From: an uncultured Clostridia bacterium
GTDB taxonomy: Bacteria; Bacillota; Clostridia; UBA1381
Length of the DNA: 6,953 bases
Assembly (NCBI GenBank): GCA_934481375.1
Contig: CAKSPN010000092.1
Coordinates: 1 to 6,953, forward strand
Direction of reading: 5' to 3'
The notes below the pieces were generated by a model. It saw only the letters and a list, made by a program, of their open reading frames with translations. It was not told the DNA's origin and did not search any database. Of this stretch, positions 1 through 6,626 are shown in pieces; the stretch's first letter is position 1, and the number at the start of each line of letters is the position of its first letter. The position numbers were made by a program, and so were the translations under genes.

Positions 1-223
1 CATGACCGTGAGTGAGAAAAATACCGCGTATCTTATCGCTTTTCTTCAAAAGATAGGTAATATCGTTTATTACCATATCTATTCCCGGCATATCATCGTC
101 CGGGAAAGCCATACCGCAATCCACAATAATAATCTCGTTTCCGTATTCAAGTGCGGTCATATTCTTTCCTATCTCATCAAGTCCGCCCAACGGTATAATC
201 TTTAATTTTTTATTTTTTGCCAT
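1..223 (-). CDS. rnj: Ribonuclease J, N-terminal fragment (cut by left window edge)
   Basis: These are the first 74 residues of a metallo-beta-lactamase-fold ribonuclease J, the cytoplasmic 5'-to-3' exo- and endoribonuclease that acts in mRNA decay and rRNA maturation in Firmicutes. The protein opens MAKNKKLKIIPLGGLDEIGK, and the PLGG.DEIGKNM stretch, then VDCGMAFP with DDDMPGID, then GIFLTHGH are the standard start of the family. The final His-Gly-His at residues 72-74 begins the HxHxDH zinc-binding motif; the rest lies outside the window. The start ATG (complement of 221-223) is fixed by an AGGAGG ribosome binding site at 228-233, four bases upstream. The gene has its own promoter and is separated from hppA upstream by a terminator. 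RNase J1 and J2 cannot be told apart from this fragment. Confidence 0.93.
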   Translation of the reverse strand, partial: MAKNKKLKIIPLGGLDEIGKNMTALEYGNEIIIVDCGMAFPDDDMPGIDMVINDITYLLKKSDKIRGIFLTHGH

Positions 224-269
224 TTTTCCTCCTTTTTTCAGATTTTGTCCGTTCATTACAACATCTTAT

Positions 270-299
270 ATTATACCACATATTACATACTTTAGTCAA
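270..299 (-). promoter_or_regulatory. Predicted sigma-A promoter of rnj
   Basis: Read on the minus strand, TTGACT (complement of 294-299) and TATAAT (complement of 270-275) are separated by 18 bases, and a TG one base before the -10 box gives it an extended -10. Transcription would start near 263, giving a leader of about 40 bases that ends in the strong AGGAGG site of rnj. It lies immediately downstream of the hppA terminator, so rnj can be transcribed independently of hppA. The call rests on motif matching only. Confidence 0.75.
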
Positions 300-305
300 G
301 TACGG

Positions 306-342
306 AAAAAAATAAAGACTGACGCTTAAATCGTCAGTCTTT
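306..342 (-). terminator. Rho-independent terminator of hppA
   Basis: An 11-bp perfect stem (314-324 pairing with 332-342, AAAGACTGACG and its complement) has a 7-base loop. On the minus strand it is followed by an A and then seven T residues (complement of 306-312). It begins about 25 bases after the hppA stop codon, so it ends the hppA transcript and insulates rnj. The plus-strand side also has a short T run at 340-344, but no plus-strand gene runs into it. Confidence 0.88.
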
Positions 343-366
343 TTACAGACAAACCGTCCGGCTTTT

Positions 367-2439
367 TTAAAACAGTCCCATTCCGCCGTACTGAACGACT
401 ATTGCCGCAAATACGATAGATACCATTGACAAAAGCTTGATAAGAATGTTTACGGACGGACCCGAAGTATCCTTAAACGGATCGCCCACCGTATCTCCGA
501 CTACGGCAGCTTTGTGATTGTCACTGCCCTTTCCGCCGAAGTTTCCTGCTTCGATATACTTCTTTGCATTATCCCATGCGCCGCCCGAATTTGCCATCAT
601 AACCGCAAGGGCAAATCCCGATACAAGCGCACCTGCAAGCATACCCACAACACCGTTACAGCCGAGTACCAGACCTACTATAATAGGCGCTACTATGCCG
701 AGGGCCGCAGGTAAAATCATTTCCTTAAGCGATGATCTTGTACAAATATCAACACAACGTTCGTAATCAGCCTCTGCCTTGCCTTCCATAAGGCCCTTTA
801 TTTCCTTGAACTGACGTCTTACTTCAACAACAATCTGCTGAGCCGCACGTCCCACAGCCTTCATAGTCATTGCGCTGAACAGGAACGGGAGCATTGCTCC
901 TATCAAAAGACCTATCAGCACTGCAGGCTTGGTTATTTCAAGCGAAAGGTACTCATTGGGTATTTTATCCGTATACGAAACGATAAGCGCAAGCGCCGTA
1001 AGAGCCGCCGAACCTATCGCAAAGCCTTTTCCCGTTGCGGCTGTTGTGTTGCCGAGCGAATCGAGAGCGTCTGTTCGCTCTCTTACATATTCGGGAAGTC
1101 CCGACATTTCGGCAATACCGCCGGCATTATCTGCAACAGGACCGTAAGCGTCGGTTGCAAGCGTAATACCGAGCGTCGATAACATTCCGACCGCACTTAA
1201 TCCCACGCCGTAAAGTCCGTGCGCAAAATCTGAGCCGCCGCCTGCCGTGAAAAAGCTTATAATAATCGATATTGCAATGATTATTACAGGTATAGCTGTT
1301 GAAAGCATACCGAGCGATATACCATTTATAATGATTGTAGCCGAGCCTGTTTCCGATGATGCGGAAAGTTCTTTTGTCGGCTTATACGAATCGGAAGTAT
1401 AATATTCCGTGAAAAATCCTATAAGCACACCTGCTATAAGTCCCGATATAACCGCCCAGAACACGTTTCTGTTATCGGGAAGCATTGTGTATATCAAAAC
1501 CGCAGAGCCTATAGCCGCTATTATCGAACTTGCGTATGTTCCCCGTCTTAATGAGCCGAGGAGCATCTTCTGATCAGCCTTTTCCTTTGTGCTTACAAAG
1601 AATGTTCCTATTATAGATGCGATAATACCGATTGCCGCTATAAGCATAGGCACAAGCACGCCGTTAAAGCCGAGTCCTGCCGCAGTTGCAAGCGCACCGC
1701 ACGAAATTATCGAGCCGACATACGATTCGTAAAGGTCTGCGCCCATACCGGCAACATCACCTACGTTATCGCCTACGTTATCTGCAATACATGCAGGGTT
1801 TCTCGGGTCGTCCTCGGGGATACCCGCCTCAACCTTACCTACAAGGTCTGCGCCGACATCAGCCGCTTTTGTGAATATACCGCCGCCGACACGTGCAAAC
1901 AATGCCATTGATGAAGCACCCATACCGAATGTCAGCATTGCCGCCATAATTTCGTCAACGCCGAGCTTAAATCCGAATTTTAATATCATAAACCAAACGC
2001 TTATATCCAAAAGTCCCAGACCCACAACCGTAAGTCCCATAACCGAACCCGAAGAAAATGCAATCTTCAGACCCTTGTTAAGACTCTCACGTGCGCCGTT
2101 TGCGGTTCTTGAGTTTGCATACGTTGCAATCTTCATACCGACAAATCCTGATAATCCCGAGAAAAATCCGCCCGTCAGAAACGCAAACGGAACAAACGGT
2201 GTTAAAAATCCCGTAAATGCCAATATTAAAAGTATAACAAACATAACTGCGAAGAAAATTCCCACAGTCTTATACTGGCGTTTTAAATACGCCATTGCGC
2301 CCTTTCTTATCTTGGCGCTTATATTTGCCATTTCCTCCGTACCCTCGGGTTTTCTCTTTACTGCATAAAAATTAATGCCTGCGAAAACAAGAGAAATTAC
2401 AGCACAGCAAAATACCGCTATTGCAAAATAGTTTTCCAT
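367..2439 (-). CDS. hppA: Membrane-bound ion-pumping pyrophosphatase, potassium-dependent type
   Basis: This complete 690-residue polytopic membrane protein couples hydrolysis of cytoplasmic pyrophosphate to export of Na+ and/or H+. Family landmarks are all present: DVGADLVGKVE at 194-204 and the Asp-rich DNVGDNVGD at 220-228 (substrate and Mg2+ binding), DAYGPVADNAGG at 430-441, NSGGAWDNAKK at 617-627 and DTVGDPFKDTSGPS at 649-662. In GNTTAATGKG (463-472) the residue after the two Thr is Ala467, where potassium-independent enzymes have Lys, so this is the K+-dependent class. Glu238 in DLYESY matches the gate-glutamate position of known Na+-pumping members. Length and the expected 16 helices are normal for the family. 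The start is set by an AGGAG site at 2448-2452, eight bases upstream. The gene has its own promoter and terminator and appears monocistronic. The transported ion is inferred, not shown. Confidence 0.96.
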   Translation of the reverse strand: MENYFAIAVFCCAVISLVFAGINFYAVKRKPEGTEEMANISAKIRKGAMAYLKRQYKTVGIFFAVMFVILLILAFTGFLTPFVPFAFLTGGFFSGLSGFVGMKIATYANSRTANGARESLNKGLKIAFSSGSVMGLTVVGLGLLDISVWFMILKFGFKLGVDEIMAAMLTFGMGASSMALFARVGGGIFTKAADVGADLVGKVEAGIPEDDPRNPACIADNVGDNVGDVAGMGADLYESYVGSIISCGALATAAGLGFNGVLVPMLIAAIGIIASIIGTFFVSTKEKADQKMLLGSLRRGTYASSIIAAIGSAVLIYTMLPDNRNVFWAVISGLIAGVLIGFFTEYYTSDSYKPTKELSASSETGSATIIINGISLGMLSTAIPVIIIAISIIISFFTAGGGSDFAHGLYGVGLSAVGMLSTLGITLATDAYGPVADNAGGIAEMSGLPEYVRERTDALDSLGNTTAATGKGFAIGSAALTALALIVSYTDKIPNEYLSLEITKPAVLIGLLIGAMLPFLFSAMTMKAVGRAAQQIVVEVRRQFKEIKGLMEGKAEADYERCVDICTRSSLKEMILPAALGIVAPIIVGLVLGCNGVVGMLAGALVSGFALAVMMANSGGAWDNAKKYIEAGNFGGKGSDNHKAAVVGDTVGDPFKDTSGPSVNILIKLLSMVSIVFAAIVVQYGGMGLF

Positions 2440-2478
2440 TTTTCATTCTCCTCTCTGAAAAAGAAATTCTTTAATATT

Positions 2479-2507
2479 ATTTTAATCCATTAATCCGCTT
2501 ATGTCAA
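2479..2507 (-). promoter_or_regulatory. Predicted sigma-A promoter of hppA
   Basis: On the minus strand, a perfect TTGACA (complement of 2502-2507) is followed after 17 bases by TAAAAT (complement of 2479-2484). Transcription would begin near 2472, giving a leader of about 33 bases that contains the ribosome binding site of hppA. No operator-like palindrome overlaps it, so nothing in the sequence suggests specific control. Confidence 0.8.
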
Positions 2508-2630
2508 GAAATTTAATATTTTTGTAAACTATTATTAATTCCGCACCGTCCGTTATTATTAAGAAATCCCCAATAATTTCAATATATATACAAAATCCCC
2601 GAACTTTTTAATTTTTTTTGAAAAAAGGAC

Positions 2631-2659
2631 TTGACAAAATATATATGAATGCATATAAT
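2631..2659 (+). promoter_or_regulatory. Consensus sigma-A promoter of the metal-exporting ATPase
   Basis: TTGACA at 2631-2636 and TATAAT at 2654-2659 are separated by exactly 17 bases, a perfect match to the vegetative consensus in both boxes and spacing. The predicted start, about seven bases beyond the -10 box near 2666, falls inside the palindrome at 2663-2684. A promoter this strong usually needs active repression, which fits the operator-like element that follows. Confidence 0.88.
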
Positions 2660-2662
2660 GAA

Positions 2663-2684
2663 CATATGAACAATTATTCATATG
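2663..2684 (+). promoter_or_regulatory. ArsR/SmtB-type metal-sensor operator
   Basis: A 22-bp palindrome with one mismatched pair has half-sites CATATGAACAA and TTATTCATATG. This matches the pattern I recall for operators of metal-sensing ArsR/SmtB repressors (SmtB, ZiaR, CzrA, CadC), typically ATATGAACA facing TATTCATAT or TATTCAGAT. It begins three bases after the -10 box, covers the predicted transcription start, and its last base is the first base of the ribosome binding site. A bound repressor would block transcription until Zn, Cd or Pb releases it. The gene it controls is a matching metal exporter, which supports the reading. No ArsR-family gene lies in the window. The binding protein is inferred. 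Confidence 0.85.
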
Positions 2685-2691
2685 AGGTGAT
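2684..2691 (+). promoter_or_regulatory. Ribosome binding site fixing the ATPase start at 2696
   Basis: GAGGTGAT is an eight-base match to the complement of the 16S rRNA tail and lies four bases before ATG 2696. The reading frame stays open upstream, back to a TTG at 2618 and ATG codons at 2642 and 2666, but those lie in or next to the promoter and at or before the predicted transcription start, so they cannot serve as the start of the normal transcript. Confidence 0.88.
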
Positions 2692-2695
2692 ATTT

Positions 2696-4756
2696 ATGGA
2701 AAAACATAACCACGAACATAACCACGATTGCGCATGTCATGAGCATGAGCATCATCACGAACACGAACACGAGCATGAACATCATCACCACGGCGACTGC
2801 TGCGGTCACGATCATGAACATCATCATCACGACGACTGCTGCGGTCATGATCACGAACACCATCATCACGACGACTGCTGCGGTCATGATCATGATGAAT
2901 GCGGCTGCGGCTGCGGCCACGAACACGGCGGTGACGAAAAGCCCCCGATTGTGCAGATGATTTCGGGCGGTATTCTCTTTGTAATCGCTTTCATACTGCG
3001 TCTTGCAAAGCTTGATATACCCTCCGCCGTATTATTCGGAATATCCTTTATAGTTTTGGGATACGACATTGTTATAAGTGCGGTTAAGGGCGTTATCAAA
3101 GGACGTATGCTTGACGAGAATTTCCTTATGTCAATTGCATCGATAGGCGCATTCGCAATCGGAGATTATCCCGAGGCGGTTGCCGTTATGCTGTTTTACC
3201 GCATAGGCGAAACATTGCAGGATATGGCGGTTGACAAAAGCCGAAAATCAATCACTGCGCTTATGGACATTCGCCCCGATTACGCAAATTTAAGACGTTA
3301 CGGCGAGATAGTGCGTGTTTCCCCCGAGGACGTTCACGCAGGCGATACTATAGTTATAAAGAACGGCGAAAAAGTTCCGCTCGACTGCGTTGTGGTAAAC
3401 GGCAGTTCGTTTATGGACACCGTTGCGCTTACGGGCGAAAGTGTTCCGAGAAAGGTACAGATCGGAAGCGAGCTGTTAAGCGGATACATTAACACCGACT
3501 CCCCCATATATGCGGAGGTTACAAAAGAATATCACGAAAGCACGGTTGCAAAAATACTTGAAATAACCGAGCATGCAAGAGAACGCAAATCACATTCGGA
3601 AAAGTTTATAACGAAATTTGCGCACTATTATACACCGATAGTTGTTATAGCCGCAATTCTTCTTGCAACAGTTCCGTCAATCATTGTTGGCGACTTTAAG
3701 ACATGGCTTTACCGTGCGCTTATATTCCTCGTTGTATCCTGCCCCTGCGCACTCGTTGTATCCGTTCCGCTCGGATTTTTCGCCGGAATAGGCTCGGCTT
3801 CGAGAAAAGGTATTCTTATAAAGGGCGGAAGCTATCTGGAACTGCTCTCAAAGCTTAAAACCGTTGTATTTGACAAAACAGGAACGCTCACCAAAGGAGT
3901 ATTTGAAGTTTCGGATATTCGCTGTGACGGCGACAAAGAAAAGCTTGCGGAGTATGCGGCATATGCTGAAAGCTTTTCAAATCACCCGATAGCAAAGGCA
4001 ATCGTTAAATATTACGGAAAAGACATTGACCGTTCAAAAATCAGCGATTACACCGAAAAAGCCGGTATGGGTATCTCGGTAAAAATAGACGATGCGGACA
4101 TTTTATGCGGAAATATCCGCCTTATGGCAGAAAATAAAATTTACGTACCCGATGAAAAATACACGGGAACAGCCGTTTATGTTGCGGTAAACGGTCAGTA
4201 TTCGGGTATGATAGTAATTTCCGACACCGAAAAGGAGGACAGTCTGACGGCTGTTTCAACGCTGACGGCAAAGGGCATATCCACCGTTATGCTTACGGGC
4301 GACACAAAGAAAAGCGCCCTCCCCGTTGCGGAGCATCTCGGCATAGAAAAGGCATACTGCAGTCTGCTCCCCCAGGATAAGGTTGCAAGAATGGAGCAGA
4401 TAATGTCATCATCAAACGGCGGTACAACAGCATTTGTCGGCGACGGCATAAACGACGCCCCCGTTCTCGCAATGAGCGACATCGGTATTGCAATGGGCGG
4501 AATAGGCAGTGACAGCGCCGTTGAGGCGGCTGACATAGTCCTTATGACAGATGAGCCGTCCAAGATAGTTTCTGCCGTATCAATATCCGGAAAAACAATG
4601 CGCATTGTCAAGGAAAACATAATTTTTGCGCTGGCTGTAAAAGCGATAATTATGCTTCTCGGCTCACTGGGTATTACGGGAATGTGGCTCGCAATCTTTG
4701 CTGATGTCGGAGTTTCGCTGATTGCGGTTATCAATTCACTGCGTGCGTTATATTAA
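2696..4756 (+). CDS. zntA: Zn2+/Cd2+/Pb2+-exporting P1B-2-type ATPase with His/Cys-rich N-terminal tail
   Basis: This 686-residue inner-membrane pump uses ATP to expel soft divalent metals. Catalytic landmarks are TGES at 246-249 (actuator domain), the transport motif Ser-Cys-Pro-Cys at 348-351, DKTGTLT from the phosphorylated Asp393, the His430-Pro431 pair of the nucleotide-binding domain, and GDGINDAP at 582-589. After the P domain, Asn641, seven residues, Lys649, 20 residues, then DVG at 670-672 matches the P1B-2 signature, pointing to Zn/Cd/Pb rather than Cu or Co. Eight membrane helices are expected, the first two at about 86-104 and 109-132. Residues 1-77 hold 32 His and 11 Cys and replace the usual HMA domain; no GMDCxxC motif is present. 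A promoter with an ArsR/SmtB-type operator precedes it, so metal induction is likely. The symbol follows the subgroup (also called cadA); the exact metal is not determined. Confidence 0.93.
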   Translation: MEKHNHEHNHDCACHEHEHHHEHEHEHEHHHHGDCCGHDHEHHHHDDCCGHDHEHHHHDDCCGHDHDECGCGCGHEHGGDEKPPIVQMISGGILFVIAFILRLAKLDIPSAVLFGISFIVLGYDIVISAVKGVIKGRMLDENFLMSIASIGAFAIGDYPEAVAVMLFYRIGETLQDMAVDKSRKSITALMDIRPDYANLRRYGEIVRVSPEDVHAGDTIVIKNGEKVPLDCVVVNGSSFMDTVALTGESVPRKVQIGSELLSGYINTDSPIYAEVTKEYHESTVAKILEITEHARERKSHSEKFITKFAHYYTPIVVIAAILLATVPSIIVGDFKTWLYRALIFLVVSCPCALVVSVPLGFFAGIGSASRKGILIKGGSYLELLSKLKTVVFDKTGTLTKGVFEVSDIRCDGDKEKLAEYAAYAESFSNHPIAKAIVKYYGKDIDRSKISDYTEKAGMGISVKIDDADILCGNIRLMAENKIYVPDEKYTGTAVYVAVNGQYSGMIVISDTEKEDSLTAVSTLTAKGISTVMLTGDTKKSALPVAEHLGIEKAYCSLLPQDKVARMEQIMSSSNGGTTAFVGDGINDAPVLAMSDIGIAMGGIGSDSAVEAADIVLMTDEPSKIVSAVSISGKTMRIVKENIIFALAVKAIIMLLGSLGITGMWLAIFADVGVSLIAVINSLRALY
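2774..2890 (+). repeat. Three tandem 39-bp repeats encoding a His/Cys metal-binding unit
   Basis: Three in-frame 39-base units (2774-2812, 2813-2851, 2852-2890) encode residues 27-65 of the ATPase. The peptide unit is HEHHHHDDCCGHD, with Gly replacing the first Asp of the DD pair in unit 1. By hand comparison unit 2 differs from unit 1 at three bases and from unit 3 at two, all third-position changes except the Gly/Asp codon. This suggests recent duplication under selection for the peptide. A degenerate start of a fourth unit (His-Asp-Glu, then alternating Cys-Gly) follows. The His and paired Cys residues make metal binding likely, as a sensor, chaperone-like or storage tail. Confidence 0.9.
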
Positions 4757-4772
4757 TTTTTTGTAACAAGAC

Positions 4773-4800
4773 TTGATAAATCCGAAAAAAGGTTTATAAT
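4773..4800 (+). promoter_or_regulatory. Predicted sigma-A promoter of the flippase gene
   Basis: TTGATA at 4773-4778 and a perfect TATAAT at 4795-4800 are 16 bases apart, placing the transcription start near 4807 and giving a leader of about 25 bases. It lies in the 75-base gap after the ATPase stop codon. I see no hairpin terminator in that gap, so read-through from the ATPase is possible as well. Confidence 0.7.
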
Positions 4801-4831
4801 AAAGTAGTAATATCTGAAAGGACTATTTATT

Positions 4832-6577
4832 ATGAACAAACTGAAAAAAGAAAAGACTCCGTCTTTTATGATGAACGTTGCCATTATTCTGTTTGCGCAG
4901 ATAATGGTGAAAATACTCGGATTTATTTACAGAATAGTAATAACCAATATACAGGATTTCGGTGACGCCGGAAACGGTTTCTACAACGCCGGTTTCCAGG
5001 TGTACACGGTTCTTTTGGCAATTTCCTCGGTAGGTATCCCCAATGCCGTTGCAAAAATGGTTTCGGAGCGTGCCGCCGTAGGAAATTACAAAGGTGCGCA
5101 CAGTATATTCCGTTCGGCGTTTATCCTGTTTGCGGGCATAGGCGTTATCGGAATGGGGCTTTTGTACCTCGGTGCGGATTTTATTGCCTTAAATATTATG
5201 AAAATGGACGGCGTGCAGTATGTTATGCGTGCTTTGGCGCCGTCTATATTCTTTGTATGCATATCCTCGGTTATCCGCGGCTATTTCCAGGGCTTGAACG
5301 ATATGAAAGCGACAAGCCGTTCGCAGATGTTTGAACAGGTGTTCAAATGCGTTACAACAATCATTTTCGTAATGCTTGCAGTCGGCACAACTCCGTCTGC
5401 CATGGAATTTGTAAGCAGATATCTTTTCCTGTACAGAGGAAATCTCACGAAAACTCCTGCGGAGCTTTTGGCGGCTTGGGCAAACGCCGCAACCGCCGTT
5501 TCCACATTTTTGTCTTTTATTTATCTTGCTTTATTCTATGCGCGCCGCAAAAAGGGACTTACGGAGCAGATACGCCAATCTGCCGTACAGTCGGCAAGCG
5601 AGTCTACAGGGAAAATTATGAAAGCAATTCTTTTTCTTTCTATCCCAATATCTCTTGCCTCTATTATAACTGCTGTAAACAGAGTGGTTGACCTTGCAAC
5701 CATAACACGCTGCATAGAAATCGCCTTTGCGGACTGTATTCCGGCATACGGAAACACCCCTGCCGTATACAACCCCACGCTCGCTCAGCTTGATGCGGAG
5801 GCGGTACGTTTATCAGGTATGCTTTCAAAGAGCGACACGCTTATAAATATGCCGCTTGCCTTAAACGTTGCGTTCGCAACCGTTCTTGTACCGTCAATAT
5901 CACGTGCTTTGGCACTCGGCGACAAGAAAGAGGCTTCGGAAAAAATCACGTATTCGTTTTTGATTTCGATACTGCTTATCCTCCCCTGCTGTGTAGGATA
6001 TATTGTACTCGCAAAACCGATATACACAATAATCTATCCCAATGCCTCGCTCGGCTCGGACCTTTTGGCGTATATGGCAGTATCGCTTATATTCAGCGCA
6101 CTTTCACAAACAATGTCGGGCGCATTGCAGGGACTCGGAAAAGCGCTTGTTCCGGCAATAAGCATACTTGCCGGCTGTGTTATAAAAATAATACTCAATA
6201 TTGTTCTTATCCGTCAGCCGGAAATAAATATTTACGGTGCTGCAATAAGCTCAATTGCCTGCCAGTTTGTGGCGTTTCTTATAAGCTTTATAATACTTTC
6301 AAAGTATATAAGCCTTAAAATGTCGCTGACAAAATACATACTGAAACCTCTTTCGGCATGTATTATAATGGGTGCGGCGGCATACCTTGTATATACCGCA
6401 TCGATGCATATTGTACATTCAAATCTCATCTCGGCACTGCTTGCCATAGCAATAGCCGCCGTTATTTATGCGGTGCTGATATTCACATTCAGAATAATGT
6501 CGGAGGACGAGGTTAAAATGCTCCCCGGCGGCAATGCAATATACAAACTGCTTGTAAAGCTTAAAATATATAAATAA
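4832..6577 (+). CDS. MOP/MVF-superfamily flippase, SpoVB/YtgP/MurJ-like (lipid-linked cell-wall or polysaccharide precursor export)
   Basis: This is a complete 581-residue integral membrane protein of the polysaccharide-biosynthesis branch of the MOP superfamily, whose members flip lipid-linked precursors such as lipid II across the cytoplasmic membrane. Supporting stretches are the first helix with VKILGFIYRIVITNI (26-40), SSVGIPNAVAKMVSE (65-79), RGYFQGLNDMKATSRSQMFEQ (149-169), NMPLALNVAFATVLVPSISRA (339-359), SGALQGLGKALVPAIS (429-444) and a basic C-terminus after EDEVKMLPGG (558-567). About 14 membrane helices are expected. It is somewhat longer than Bacillus YtgP or SpoVB (about 520-545 residues); extra polar sequence sits at about 186-215 and 292-335. 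The start ATG follows GAAAGGA (4816-4822) with nine bases of spacing. It may be the lipid II flippase (MurJ/YtgP role) or a sporulation SpoVB; sequence alone does not decide, so no symbol is given. Confidence 0.87.
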   Translation: MNKLKKEKTPSFMMNVAIILFAQIMVKILGFIYRIVITNIQDFGDAGNGFYNAGFQVYTVLLAISSVGIPNAVAKMVSERAAVGNYKGAHSIFRSAFILFAGIGVIGMGLLYLGADFIALNIMKMDGVQYVMRALAPSIFFVCISSVIRGYFQGLNDMKATSRSQMFEQVFKCVTTIIFVMLAVGTTPSAMEFVSRYLFLYRGNLTKTPAELLAAWANAATAVSTFLSFIYLALFYARRKKGLTEQIRQSAVQSASESTGKIMKAILFLSIPISLASIITAVNRVVDLATITRCIEIAFADCIPAYGNTPAVYNPTLAQLDAEAVRLSGMLSKSDTLINMPLALNVAFATVLVPSISRALALGDKKEASEKITYSFLISILLILPCCVGYIVLAKPIYTIIYPNASLGSDLLAYMAVSLIFSALSQTMSGALQGLGKALVPAISILAGCVIKIILNIVLIRQPEINIYGAAISSIACQFVAFLISFIILSKYISLKMSLTKYILKPLSACIIMGAAAYLVYTASMHIVHSNLISALLAIAIAAVIYAVLIFTFRIMSEDEVKMLPGGNAIYKLLVKLKIYK

Positions 6578-6583
6578 AAATAC

Positions 6584-6626
6584 AAAAACATCTGTGAAAC
6601 CGATTTGTTTCACAGATGTTTTTTTT
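6584..6626. terminator. Bidirectional terminator shared by the flippase gene and tmk
   Basis: A 17-bp perfect stem (6584-6600 with 6607-6623) encloses the six-base loop cgattt. The core is ACATCTGTGAAAC with its complement. On the plus strand the stem runs into T residues to 6626, seven bases after the flippase stop codon. On the minus strand the right-hand arm starts right after the tmk stop codon and the hairpin ends in five T, then G, A and more T (complement of 6574-6588). One element therefore serves both convergent genes. Confidence 0.93.

Noticed and set aside
2..205. 67-codon plus-strand open frame at the left edge
   Set aside because: It is antisense to the conserved RNase J N-terminus and has no start signals of its own.
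1871..2368. 165-codon plus-strand open frame inside hppA
   Set aside because: It lies antisense to a well-conserved complete gene, its translation resembles no family I know, and there is no ribosome binding site or promoter. It reflects codon bias of the real gene.
2564..2600. Direct repeat AAATCCCC at 2564-2571 and 2593-2600, 29 bases apart, upstream of the ATPase promoter
   Set aside because: Eight bases in an AT-rich gap could recur by chance, and I know of no regulator with such a site. I would reconsider if it were conserved in related genomes.
2618..2695. In-frame upstream extension of the ATPase to a TTG at 2618 (26 extra residues)
   Set aside because: The extension runs through the -35 and -10 boxes and the operator. 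The GAGGTGAT site points to ATG 2696, whose product starts directly with the His-rich tail.
2440..2695. Possible riboswitch or leader RNA in the long divergent gap
   Set aside because: Predicted leaders are only about 33 and 30 bases long, and I see no hairpin plus T-run attenuator or recognisable aptamer motif.
2678..2926. Minus-strand open frame over the His-rich region, translating to Met/Val/Ala-rich sequence
   Set aside because: It is the antisense shadow of repeated CAT/CAC and GAC codons, with low complexity and no ribosome binding site.
4195..4734. 179-codon minus-strand open frame inside the ATPase gene
   Set aside because: It is a shadow of the P domain and last helices of the ATPase, which are fully conserved in the plus frame.
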